DNA from: Paramuribaculum sp.
Lineage (GTDB): Bacteria; Bacteroidota; Bacteroidia; Bacteroidales; Muribaculaceae
Direction: 5' to 3'
NCBI GenBank assembly: GCA_029058455.1
Contig: JAIDXU010000077.1
Span: 1 to 6,177, forward strand
Length of the DNA: 6,177 nucleotides
Below the pieces are notes generated by a model. The model was not told the origin of the DNA and did no database searches. It worked only from the letters and a program-made list of their open reading frames with translations. Shown here piece after piece: positions 1 to 6,177 of the stretch. Each line of letters starts with the position of its first letter. Position 1 is the first letter of the stretch. Made by a program: the position numbers and the translations under genes.

Positions 1-564
1 GTTGTTGCTCTTGAAAGCGTTGAAGTTGTCGGCGCTCATTTTGGTGGAGCGGTTGCCGCGCCACAGATAGTTTTCAAACAATATCGCCACTTCCCTCACC
101 ATAGGCAAACCGTCGGTGTCTCTCGCCGCGGCTATCTGAATGGCCGTGATAAGATTTTCCTCGCCGTCGGTTCTCACCTCACCGATAGGCAGCTGCGACC
201 CTGTGATAATCACCGGTTTGCACAGATTGAGAAGCATAAACGACAGCGCGGAGGCGGTATAGGCCATGGTATCCGTGCCGTGGAGCACCACAAACCCGTC
301 GTAACGGGCATAATGACGCTTCACTATCCCGGCAATCTCGACCCACCGGTCAGGATTCATGTCTGACGAATCGATAGGAGGGTCAAACGACACATTGTCG
401 ATGTGATAGTTGAGCTTGCGAAGCTTGGGCACATTGTCAATGAGATGCGAGAAGTCAAAGGGGCGCAGAGTGCCCGTTTCGGGATTCTCGATCATGCCGA
501 TGGTTCCGCCGGTATAAATCAGCAGAATACGCGGCGTGTGGCCCGGGATGTTATTACACATCAT
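1..564 (-). CDS. ansA: Type I L-asparaginase, partial (C-terminal half outside window)
   Basis: Hydrolyses L-asparagine to L-aspartate and ammonia; type I enzymes are cytoplasmic, and no signal peptide is visible here. The frame is open from the ATG at 564 to position 1, giving 188 residues of a family usually near 340, so roughly the last 150 are missing. Landmarks: YTGGTIGM (17-24, with the nucleophile-type Thr21), DSSDM (65-69), HGTDTMAYTASALSFML (95-111, with the catalytic Thr97-Asp98 pair), TGSQLP (121-126), RTDGEENL (131-138) and RGNRSTK (169-175, where Lys175 matches the catalytic lysine of E. coli AnsA). All expected active-site residues of this half are present. The start is one of two tandem ATGs (564 or 561), just after the metG stop; a TTG at 573 is possible but less likely. 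The gene lies 16 bp downstream of metG on the same strand, which suggests co-transcription. Family assignment is firm; type I rather than type II rests on motif similarity to AnsA and the lack of a leader. Confidence 0.93.
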   Translation of the reverse strand, partial: MMCNNIPGHTPRILLIYTGGTIGMIENPETGTLRPFDFSHLIDNVPKLRKLNYHIDNVSFDPPIDSSDMNPDRWVEIAGIVKRHYARYDGFVVLHGTDTMAYTASALSFMLLNLCKPVIITGSQLPIGEVRTDGEENLITAIQIAAARDTDGLPMVREVAILFENYLWRGNRSTKMSADNFNAFKSNN

Positions 565-580
565 TGCGCGCAAAGTAATG

Positions 581-2620
581 TTACTTGATTTGTGCTCCGG
601 CAGCCACTTCGCTGCGGGGAGCTATAAGCACCAGACGGCCGTCGGCGTTCATTGCCGAGAGAATCATGCCCCGGCTCTCTATGCCCATTATCTTGCGGGG
701 AGCGAGGTTGGCTATAAAGCATACCTGAGTGCCGACAAGATCTTTGGGATCATAATGCTGGGCTATGCCCGAAACGATGATGCGCTTCTCCATGCCGTCG
801 TCGATAAGGAATTTGAGAATCTTGTTTGATTTCTTAACCTTCTCACATTCGAGCACTGTGCCTACTCTCAGGTCGGCCTTCTCGAATGTCTCGAAGTCAA
901 TCTCGGGAGCCTGAGGTTCGGGCTTGAAATTGGCAATCTGATTCTGCTTCTTGATATCCTCGAGACGTTTCATCTGGGCGGCGATAGCCTCATCCTCGAT
1001 TTTTTCGAAAAGCAGTTCGGGAGTGCCGAGCTGAGTGCCGGGAGCCACGGGATTGGTGCCGATCATGCTCCAGCTTATATTTTCAAGGCGGAGCATGGCG
1101 GCCAGACGGGCGGCTGCAAAGGGAAGGAAGGGTTCGCAGGCCACGGCGAGATCAGCGCAAAGATTAACAGCTGTATAAAGAATCGTAGCCACGCGGCCCA
1201 TATCGGTCTTGGCAAGTTTCCACGGCTCTGACTCCTGCAGGTAGCGGTTACCGATACGGGCTATCTCCATAGCCTGTTTGAGAGCCTCGCGGAAATGGAA
1301 TGTCTCGATAGCCTCGGTGAGAGCATTTTTGGCGGCTTCGACTTCGGCAGCAACTTTGGTCTCGGCCTCGGTCAGTTCACCGGGCTGAGGCACTACGCCA
1401 TCAAAATATTTGTGGGTGAGCACCATGGCGCGGTTGACAAAGTTACCCAGCACGGCCACAAGCTCATTATTGTTGCGGGCCTGGAAGTCGGCCCATGTAA
1501 AGTCGTTGTCCTTGGTCTCGGGTGCATTGGCGGTGAGCACATATCTGAGGGTATCCTGACGGCCGGGGAAGTCGCGCAGATATTCATGGAGCCAAACGGC
1601 CCAGTTGCGCGAGGTTGAAATCTTGTCACCCTCGAGATTGAGGAACTCGTTGGCAGGCACATTGTCGGGCAGCTGGAAGCCGTCGCCGTAGGCCATCAGC
1701 ATTGCAGGAAAGACAATGCAGTGGAACACGATGTTATCCTTGCCGATAAAGTTGATAATGCGCGTCTCGGGGTCTTTCCAATAGGTTTCCCATGTGTCGG
1801 GGAGCAGCTCCTTGGTGTTGGAGATATAGCCGATAGGAGCGTCAAACCACACATAAAGCACCTTGCCCTCGGCACCTTCGACAGGCACGGGCACACCCCA
1901 TTTCAGGTCGCGGCTCACAGCTCTGGGCTGCAATCCGAGGTCAAGCCATGACTTGCACTGGCCGTAGACATTGGTTTTCCACTCGGTGTGTCCTTCAAGA
2001 ATCCATTTTCTCAGATCGCTCTCATAACGGTCGAGAGGAAGGAACCAGTGGGTAGTCTCGCGCATTGACACCGGGGCCGATGTCAGGGCTGAACGGGGAT
2101 TGATGAGGTCGGTGGCATTGAGCGATGTTCCGCAGGCCTCACACTGGTCGCCATAGGCACCATCTTTGCCGCAACGGGGGCATGTGCCCACAACATAGCG
2201 GTCGGCGAGAAACTCGCCCGCCTGCTCGTCGTAGGGCTGGAGGGAGGTGGCAACGGTAAACTTGTCGTTGTCATACAGACGGCGGAAAAATTCTGATGCC
2301 GTATGATTGTGGATTTCAGAAGTGGTGCGGGAATAGATGTCAAACGAAATGCCCAGCTCCTTCATCGAGTCACGGATAATGGCGTGATAGCGGTCTACGA
2401 TATCCTGAGGGGTGACACCCTCCTTGCGGGCTTTGAGAGTGATGGGCACACCATGCTCGTCACTGCCGCCTATCATCACCACATCGCGCCCCTGAAGGCG
2501 GAGATAACGGGTGTAAATATCAGCCGGAACATACACGCCGGCCAGATGACCTATATGCACCGGTCCGTTGGCATAAGGGAGGGCGGTGGTCACGAGAGTG
2601 CGTTTGAAATTCTTTTCCAT
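581..2620 (-). CDS. metG: Methionine--tRNA ligase with C-terminal tRNA-binding domain
   Basis: Cytoplasmic class I aminoacyl-tRNA synthetase that charges tRNA-Met with methionine using ATP. The 679-residue protein is full length for the two-domain bacterial form. Rossmann catalytic core: [11 protein letters not shown] carries the HIGH motif at 22-25; GGSDEHG at 51-57; a zinc knuckle C-x2-C-x9-C-x2-C (Cys147, 150, 160, 163) with the same spacing as the E. coli enzyme; [10 protein letters not shown]; and the KMSKS-equivalent loop KISTS at 333-337. The helical anticodon-binding domain includes GNFVNRA and SEPWKLAK (Pro466-Trp467, matching the anticodon-reading Pro-Trp of E. coli MetRS). Residues 574-679 form an EMAP-II/Arc1p-like OB fold ([35 protein letters not shown]), which in relatives binds tRNA and dimerises the enzyme. 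The ATG at 2620 follows an AT-rich leader without a Shine-Dalgarno sequence and sits right before the conserved N-terminus. It lies 41 bp after the M64 peptidase gene and 16 bp before ansA. KISTS departs from KMSKS but is, from memory, usual in Bacteroidetes. Confidence 0.98.
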   Translation of the reverse strand: MEKNFKRTLVTTALPYANGPVHIGHLAGVYVPADIYTRYLRLQGRDVVMIGGSDEHGVPITLKARKEGVTPQDIVDRYHAIIRDSMKELGISFDIYSRTTSEIHNHTASEFFRRLYDNDKFTVATSLQPYDEQAGEFLADRYVVGTCPRCGKDGAYGDQCEACGTSLNATDLINPRSALTSAPVSMRETTHWFLPLDRYESDLRKWILEGHTEWKTNVYGQCKSWLDLGLQPRAVSRDLKWGVPVPVEGAEGKVLYVWFDAPIGYISNTKELLPDTWETYWKDPETRIINFIGKDNIVFHCIVFPAMLMAYGDGFQLPDNVPANEFLNLEGDKISTSRNWAVWLHEYLRDFPGRQDTLRYVLTANAPETKDNDFTWADFQARNNNELVAVLGNFVNRAMVLTHKYFDGVVPQPGELTEAETKVAAEVEAAKNALTEAIETFHFREALKQAMEIARIGNRYLQESEPWKLAKTDMGRVATILYTAVNLCADLAVACEPFLPFAAARLAAMLRLENISWSMIGTNPVAPGTQLGTPELLFEKIEDEAIAAQMKRLEDIKKQNQIANFKPEPQAPEIDFETFEKADLRVGTVLECEKVKKSNKILKFLIDDGMEKRIIVSGIAQHYDPKDLVGTQVCFIANLAPRKIMGIESRGMILSAMNADGRLVLIAPRSEVAAGAQIK

Positions 2621-2661
2621 CTTTAGATATGTAAAAAAGGTTTTTATATTCGATTTAAAAT

Positions 2662-3963
2662 TTATTCGGTATAGAAGTCTATGAGGCGTTTCAGTGCCGA
2701 CTCACAGGCGGGACAGAACACCGGCCATGTGTTGTTGCGCATACGGCACTGATCGGCAGGGCGATAGACACCCTTCGAGCTGTAGCCGCCACCTTCATAA
2801 ACGCCCAATGGCCATTTGTCCGCCTCATCGGGCGAAGTAGGCACAGGGGTGCCGGGAGCAAGTTCATTCTGCCATTTCGACCCGAAGTCAACAAGAGTGG
2901 TTATATTGGGATTCCACGGCTCGACGCTGACGGGATAGGAATCTTCCATCACGTCGCCGTCATAGAAATATTCGTCGGCCAGACCGCCGAAACTGTGGCC
3001 GAACTCATGCACGATCACCGGACGGAAAGTGGAATGAAGAGCCGAGGTGAGGGTATATGAGTTGTAGATACCTCCGCCACCATATTCGGGAGTATTGGCC
3101 AGAATAATGACATGCTCATAGGGAATATTGGTGAGCGCGTCATGAATAGAGGAGACATCGGGGCAGGTCAGATAGCGGTCACTGTAGAATGTCGAGAAAT
3201 GAGAGGAGAAAGCGGTTTGTTTCCAGTCGCCGAGACGGGGCACACTCACTCCGCTGTCGCGTGAGGGAGAAGCGACGGCAATAAAACAGAAGCGGTCGGC
3301 CATCGACTTGAAAGGCTCGTAGCTCAAAATGGCTTCCGCTCCCCTCGCGGCATGAACATAAAACGAATCCATCTGCTCCTCGGTGTAACCTTCGGCAAGA
3401 AAAGCCACATTGATGGGGTTGGGAGCCGAGCCGCAGTGAAGAACCTTATGAGGCAATGCCTCGACATTGTCAAGAGGTCTCACGAGTATATCCGCAGGGT
3501 CATAGAGGTGACTCATCGAGGCAATCGGGCGGTGATACTGGTCGGTGACCGTGATGGTTATATCGGTCTTTTCCTTAGGCTGAGGCACAAGAAAGGTGTT
3601 GCTGAAACCCTTTGGAGTGGTCTTTGCCTCGGGGGTAGAGAGCCATTCGTTGAAAAGCGACGAAAAGCTGTGTCGATATAGGGTGTCACCGGTGGCGGCA
3701 GATGTCAGGGTAATGGTGCCGTCGCCGTTATAAGGAAGCTTGTCGAGATTATGAGTGCGGCCGCTCCACCCCGGCATGGTTGTGGCCGAACCAAGCACTA
3801 CATGAGCGCCGAGCGAATCGGCACTGAAAATGTAGTCGAGCCGCAGGGTGCGGTCAGCAAACATCGAGTTGAAATCAACGGGCGAAGCGCCTGTCACGCC
3901 CGCAGGCGAGATTGCAAGCGCAAGAAGTGATAATGCGATTGTGAGGATAAATTTATTCATCAT
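2662..3963 (-). CDS. Secreted M64-family zinc metallopeptidase (IgA peptidase M64)
   Basis: Predicted exported zinc endopeptidase of MEROPS family M64, named after a Clostridium ramosum IgA protease; the substrate here is unknown. Numbered from the ATG at 3963 (433 residues): a signal peptide (MMNK, then hydrophobic [14 protein letters not shown], cleavage near Gly25/Ala26) with no lipobox cysteine, so it is likely released into the periplasm or exported further rather than lipidated. Residues about 27-150 are a beta-rich region fitting the M64 N-terminal domain. The peptidase domain follows: [11 protein letters not shown] (about 189-199), SRDSGVSVP, then [14 protein letters not shown] at 319-332 with zinc ligands His319 and His323, general base Glu320, and an acidic residue of the DE pair as probable third ligand. 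The C-terminal Cys406/Cys417-x2-Cys420 group resembles other family members. Length fits Bacteroides homologues. An upstream TTG at 3993 is in frame, but it lies inside the putative -7 promoter element and ahead of the signal peptide, so 3963 (or the adjacent ATG at 3960) is preferred. First gene of the presumed M64-metG-ansA unit. Confidence 0.9.
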   Translation of the reverse strand: MMNKFILTIALSLLALAISPAGVTGASPVDFNSMFADRTLRLDYIFSADSLGAHVVLGSATTMPGWSGRTHNLDKLPYNGDGTITLTSAATGDTLYRHSFSSLFNEWLSTPEAKTTPKGFSNTFLVPQPKEKTDITITVTDQYHRPIASMSHLYDPADILVRPLDNVEALPHKVLHCGSAPNPINVAFLAEGYTEEQMDSFYVHAARGAEAILSYEPFKSMADRFCFIAVASPSRDSGVSVPRLGDWKQTAFSSHFSTFYSDRYLTCPDVSSIHDALTNIPYEHVIILANTPEYGGGGIYNSYTLTSALHSTFRPVIVHEFGHSFGGLADEYFYDGDVMEDSYPVSVEPWNPNITTLVDFGSKWQNELAPGTPVPTSPDEADKWPLGVYEGGGYSSKGVYRPADQCRMRNNTWPVFCPACESALKRLIDFYTE

Positions 3964-3990
3964 GATAGGAATCAGGTTGCCTTCGGGTTG

Positions 3991-3998
3991 CAAAAATA
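3991..3998 (-). promoter_or_regulatory. Putative -7 element of the M64 peptidase promoter
   Basis: Read on the minus strand this is TATTTTTG, a perfect match to the Bacteroidetes sigma-ABfr -7 consensus TAnnTTTG. It lies 27 bp before the tandem ATG at 3963, which predicts a leader of about 20-25 nt. No convincing TTTG -33 element is seen 19-21 bp further upstream, so the call rests on the -7 element and its position. The surroundings are A/T-rich, so chance matches are easier. Confidence 0.45.
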
Positions 3999-4023
3999 AT
4001 CAAAAAAATTCGTTTGAGAGTTA

Positions 4024-4044
4024 TTGCAGAGGCAGCTCTTGCAA
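4024..4044. promoter_or_regulatory. Imperfect inverted repeat in divergent intergenic region
   Basis: TTGCAGAG (4024-4031) and CTCTTGCAA (4036-4044) are inverted copies with one extra T, around a 4-nt GCAG centre. The repeat sits between the two divergent promoter candidates and just upstream of the expected -33 position of the leftward one. It could be an operator for a dimeric regulator. It could also be chance, since no second copy is seen in the window. Confidence 0.25.
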
Positions 4045-4058
4045 ATTAAGTCCCCTCA

Positions 4059-4091
4059 TTCGCTGCGATTGGGAAAAAGTGACTATTTTTG
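4059..4091 (+). promoter_or_regulatory. Putative promoter of the MarC-family gene
   Basis: TATTTTTG at 4084-4091 matches the Bacteroidetes -7 consensus TAnnTTTG exactly. A weak -33 candidate, TTCG at 4059-4062 (consensus TTTG), lies 21 bp upstream, which is acceptable spacing. The transcript would start near 4096-4099, giving a leader of about 50 nt before the ATG at 4148. The palindrome at 4102-4113 falls immediately after the inferred start. Confidence 0.5.
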
Positions 4092-4101
4092 CACTGTAAA
4101 C

Positions 4102-4113
4102 CGGAATATTCCG
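4102..4113. promoter_or_regulatory. Perfect 12-bp palindrome at inferred transcription start of the MarC-family gene
   Basis: CGGAATATTCCG is fully self-complementary. It lies about 10 bp downstream of the putative -7 element, where a bound repressor would block initiation or early elongation. One or two 12-bp palindromes are expected by chance in a window this size, so only its position makes it notable. No regulator gene is visible nearby. Confidence 0.25.
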
Positions 4114-4147
4114 CTCAATCCCTAATAACCGATCAACCCCACTCAAT

Positions 4148-4798
4148 ATGGAATCGCTGCTTCCTTTCGCATTTATTTGCCTGACCTCGTTTTTCACACT
4201 CACAAATCCCCTCGGCACCATGCCGGTGTTTCTTGCCATGACCCGCGGATTGGGAGAGGATGAGCGTAAAGAAATCGTGAAACGTTCCACGATGATATCG
4301 TTTATCATCCTCATCTCCTTCACCTTCTGCGGTCAGTTGCTTTTCACCCTCTTCGGCATTTCGGCCAACGGATTTCGCATAGCAGCCGGTTTCATAATTC
4401 TTAAGATAGGCTTCGACATGCTTCAGGCCAAATATTCCAACACCAAGCTCAGTGACGAGGAGGTCAAGGAATATTCACGCGACATATCTATCACCCCGCT
4501 GAGCATTCCGATGCTGTGCGGTCCGGGCGCGATAGCCAACGGTATCATGATGATGGATACCGCCACCACTCTTTCGATGAAAACCATCCTTGTGGTCAGC
4601 ATAGCGCTCATCTATGTGCTGACCTACTTCATTCTCCGCTTCTCTTCAAAACTGGTAAAATATATCGGAGAAACGGGCAACAACGTGATGATGCGCCTCA
4701 TGGGTCTGATATTGATGGTGATCGCCGTTGAATGTTTTGTCAACGGTCTGCGCCCCATACTCGTGTCGGTGATTCACGAAGGGTTAGGGGCGGCTTGA
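4148..4798 (+). CDS. MarC family integral inner-membrane protein
   Basis: Polytopic inner-membrane protein of the MarC family (UPF0056). The transported substrate is unsettled: E. coli MarC was named from the mar locus but is not itself a proven resistance factor, and some relatives (SnatA type) are linked to small amino-acid transport. The 216-residue length fits the family. About six membrane segments can be seen: roughly 5-30, 47-70, 72-92, 117-137, 144-164 and 180-205. Conserved features are NPLGTMPVFLAMT (20-32) in the first half, ITPLSIPMLCGPGAIA (115-130) in the repeated half, and GNNVMMRLMGLILMVIAVE (177-195) near the end. A charged cytoplasmic-type stretch lies at 93-112. The ATG at 4148 directly precedes the first membrane segment and has a promoter candidate about 57 bp upstream, but no Shine-Dalgarno sequence. 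It is transcribed away from the M64 peptidase gene, and its last 15 bp overlap the 3' end of the convergent barrel gene. Family is clear; which MarC/YchE/YhgN subgroup is not. Confidence 0.93.
   Translation: MESLLPFAFICLTSFFTLTNPLGTMPVFLAMTRGLGEDERKEIVKRSTMISFIILISFTFCGQLLFTLFGISANGFRIAAGFIILKIGFDMLQAKYSNTKLSDEEVKEYSRDISITPLSIPMLCGPGAIANGIMMMDTATTLSMKTILVVSIALIYVLTYFILRFSSKLVKYIGETGNNVMMRLMGLILMVIAVECFVNGLRPILVSVIHEGLGAA
4751..4792. terminator. Possible bidirectional hairpin at the convergent 3' ends
   Basis: CGCCCC (4751-4756) pairs with GGGGCG (4787-4792), and inside it TCGTG (4761-4765) pairs with CACGA (4775-4779) around a 9-nt loop. Unpaired stretches of 4 and 7 nt separate the two helices. 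The structure would form in transcripts from either strand where the two genes meet. No T-run follows on either side, so it is not a standard intrinsic terminator. It lies inside coding sequence and may be coincidental. Confidence 0.22.
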
Positions 4799-6177
4799 GC
4801 GCGGTTTCATATCCAGACGGTAGATGAGCGAAAACAGGCCGTAGGTCGGGAGACGCAGGCTCCATGTCTCCACTCGGCCGCTTGCATTTACAGTCATTCG
4901 TATATCCTTGCCGCTGTTGAGCAGGTCTACACCTTCGAGACGGGCCACAAGCTTGCCTTTAAGCATGGATTTTTCAAGCGAAGCATTCCATACCCATTCG
5001 GTATTGTTCATAGCCTTTGACTCATAGCCCGTGCGCTTGCGGAACACAAGCTTGGTTTCAAAAGTCAGCTTCCACGGCAATTTAAGTGCGCCGGAGAGCG
5101 TAGCGTTATGGGTCAGTGCGGTAAAGTCGTTAAAACTATTCACCGGCGAGGTTACATCCCGCCAATTTGCCACATACGATACCGTCACCGAACTTCCCGA
5201 CATGAAGTTATATGTCACAAGGGCTTCTGGAGTCATGGTAAAGGTGTTTACAGAATTACGCGACGGCACACTGTCGAGTGTCATATAATCGACAGCATGG
5301 TCATAATTCACCCCTAATCTGACACCCGCTCTCAACGGCTCACTTGGCAGAAATGCCATGCTATAACCCAAATTACCGCTTATATTCCAGTTGCCGTTGA
5401 TATTGGCGGGCTGATAGATGGTCAGGCCTGTACGGGCGTCATAAAACGTTTTCATGGCAGCTGAATTGGTGGTGGTGCGCCACGAAACATATCCGTTGAA
5501 CTCGGCATGATGATCGCCGCGGCTTCTTCGGTAGATATATCCATAAGTGGAATAATAGCGCTCATGTTTAAGACCTCCCTCGGCGGGAATATAAGACACA
5601 AGAGGATTCGACGAAATACGGTCGGTGAGAAGATAGGATAATTCGACGGGATCTCTACCGGCGTTAAAGGAGACGCTTAAACTTAAATCACGCACCTTGT
5701 TGGTTGACTGGAGCGATATGCCACAATGCGCAAAGGGCGAGGCGGTGGTACGCGACAACATTTCTTTTCCTATTTCAGGGCGCAGGTAATCATAATGCTC
5801 GTTAGCGATAGGAACACCCAGGTTGAGCCAGGTTGAAACAGTGGCGTTAAAAGTCGAATCGCCCGGAGCAAGAGGCTCCATGCCCCAGGTAAGGCCAAGA
5901 GAGGGTTTGACGGTGTGGGAATATTGATTGGTTTCGGTGCTGTTGGCGCGGTCGAGTTCGGCAAACTGCGGAATAATCACCGAGGGAAGCACATCGGTAT
6001 CTTTGACCGAGTCAGTGAGCCAAAGAGGCTCATCGCTATTATTGCCCCGATATGAATATTCTACCGTAGGACTAAATGATATGGTTCTTGCCCTTTCCTC
6101 TCCCATAGTCCTTATTTTATGAGAATAGGAAATTGAGGAATTGAAAGACTTTCTATGGCTAAGATTCCCCGTATAAC
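4784..6177 (-). CDS. Outer-membrane beta-barrel protein (TonB-receptor-like, OMP_b-brl_3 type), partial
   Basis: C-terminal portion, about 463 residues, of an outer-membrane barrel protein. The frame has no stop or necessary start before the right edge: codons upstream of the internal ATG at 6106 read on as barrel-like sequence (for example SFNSSISYSHKIRTMG), so that ATG is not taken as the start and the N-terminus lies beyond 6177. The visible part is a series of amphipathic strands rich in alternating aromatic, Ser, Thr and Asn residues (FNGYVSWRTTT, WNISGNLGYSMAF, ALVTYNFMSGSSVTVSYVANW, WNASLEKSMLKGKLVARLEG). It ends with DLLNSGKDIRMTVNASGRVE and LPTYGLFSLIYRLDMKP, typical of the last strands in this Bacteroidetes family. 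Full-length relatives are usually 700-900 residues, with an N-terminal carboxypeptidase-regulatory-like domain and a plug, neither visible here. No SusD partner is seen on the downstream side; the upstream side is outside the window. The final strand ends YRL plus a basic tail rather than the common YRF. The ligand is unknown. Its 3' end overlaps the convergent MarC-family gene by 15 bp. Confidence 0.85.
   Translation of the reverse strand, partial: YTGNLSHRKSFNSSISYSHKIRTMGEERARTISFSPTVEYSYRGNNSDEPLWLTDSVKDTDVLPSVIIPQFAELDRANSTETNQYSHTVKPSLGLTWGMEPLAPGDSTFNATVSTWLNLGVPIANEHYDYLRPEIGKEMLSRTTASPFAHCGISLQSTNKVRDLSLSVSFNAGRDPVELSYLLTDRISSNPLVSYIPAEGGLKHERYYSTYGYIYRRSRGDHHAEFNGYVSWRTTTNSAAMKTFYDARTGLTIYQPANINGNWNISGNLGYSMAFLPSEPLRAGVRLGVNYDHAVDYMTLDSVPSRNSVNTFTMTPEALVTYNFMSGSSVTVSYVANWRDVTSPVNSFNDFTALTHNATLSGALKLPWKLTFETKLVFRKRTGYESKAMNNTEWVWNASLEKSMLKGKLVARLEGVDLLNSGKDIRMTVNASGRVETWSLRLPTYGLFSLIYRLDMKPRSSRP

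Noticed and set aside
565..580. Possible internal promoter for ansA: TTACTTTG on the minus strand just after the metG stop.
   Set aside because: It has one mismatch to TAnnTTTG, no -33 partner about 20 bp upstream, and would leave almost no leader before the ATG at 564; co-transcription with metG is simpler.
1295..1618. Open frames of 60-110 codons on the plus strand and in alternate minus frames within metG and the M64 gene.
   Set aside because: They lie wholly inside strongly supported genes, have no recognisable domains and read as low-complexity shadows of the coding strand; the same applies to the shadows within the asparaginase, MarC-family and barrel genes.
2621..2661. A-run/T-run symmetry (AAAAAAGGTTTTT) between the M64 gene and metG as a terminator.
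   Set aside because: The pairing would be only four or five A-T pairs with a tiny loop, too weak for termination; it is ordinary AT-rich leader sequence.
4021..4323. A 100-codon minus-strand frame covering the intergenic region and the start of the MarC-family gene.
   Set aside because: It is mostly antisense to the conserved MarC N-terminus, resembles no family, and would run through the divergent promoter region.
4148..4798. MarC-family gene as an antibiotic-resistance determinant.
   Set aside because: The name comes from gene position in the E. coli mar locus; the family has no established drug-resistance function and nothing here suggests one.
4784..6177. Barrel gene as a SusC partner in a polysaccharide utilisation locus.
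   Set aside because: No SusD-like gene lies downstream, no glycosidase is in the window, and the C-terminus fits the OMP_b-brl_3 group better than SusC.

Overview
The window looks like chromosomal DNA from a gut-type Bacteroidales bacterium. A Muribaculaceae-like genome of moderate GC is my guess; no marker here proves the family. Three things point this way: a methionyl-tRNA synthetase of the Bacteroidetes type (KISTS signature loop, fused C-terminal tRNA-binding domain), a secreted M64 'IgA peptidase'-family protein, and a large outer-membrane beta-barrel protein of the type abundant in Bacteroidetes. Putative promoters fit the Bacteroidetes -7 consensus TAnnTTTG, and no gene has a clear Shine-Dalgarno sequence.

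Layout. Positions 1-3963 hold three minus-strand genes, in transcription order: a secreted M64 zinc metallopeptidase (3963 to 2662), metG (2620 to 581) and a type I L-asparaginase (564 to beyond position 1, C-terminal half missing). Gaps are 41 bp and 16 bp with no convincing terminator or internal promoter, so co-transcription is plausible. Positions 3964-4147 are a 184-bp divergent intergenic region with a TATTTTTG -7 candidate on each strand and two inverted repeats. A MarC-family inner-membrane protein reads rightward at 4148-4798. Its 3' end overlaps by 15 bp the 3' end of a convergent minus-strand outer-membrane beta-barrel gene. That gene stays open to the right edge at 6177, so its N-terminal part lies outside.

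How the genes relate. MetRS is a housekeeping enzyme. Asparaginase (asparagine to aspartate plus ammonia) and the secreted peptidase could both serve amino-acid supply, but that shared theme is inference. The MarC protein and the barrel protein are envelope proteins without an evident link to the leftward cluster.

I see no mobile element, CRISPR array, tRNA, rRNA or phage gene, and no clear candidate for a new biological system. The useful observations concern start-site corrections, the divergent control region, the 3' overlap with a possible shared hairpin, and the unusual gene pairing around metG.
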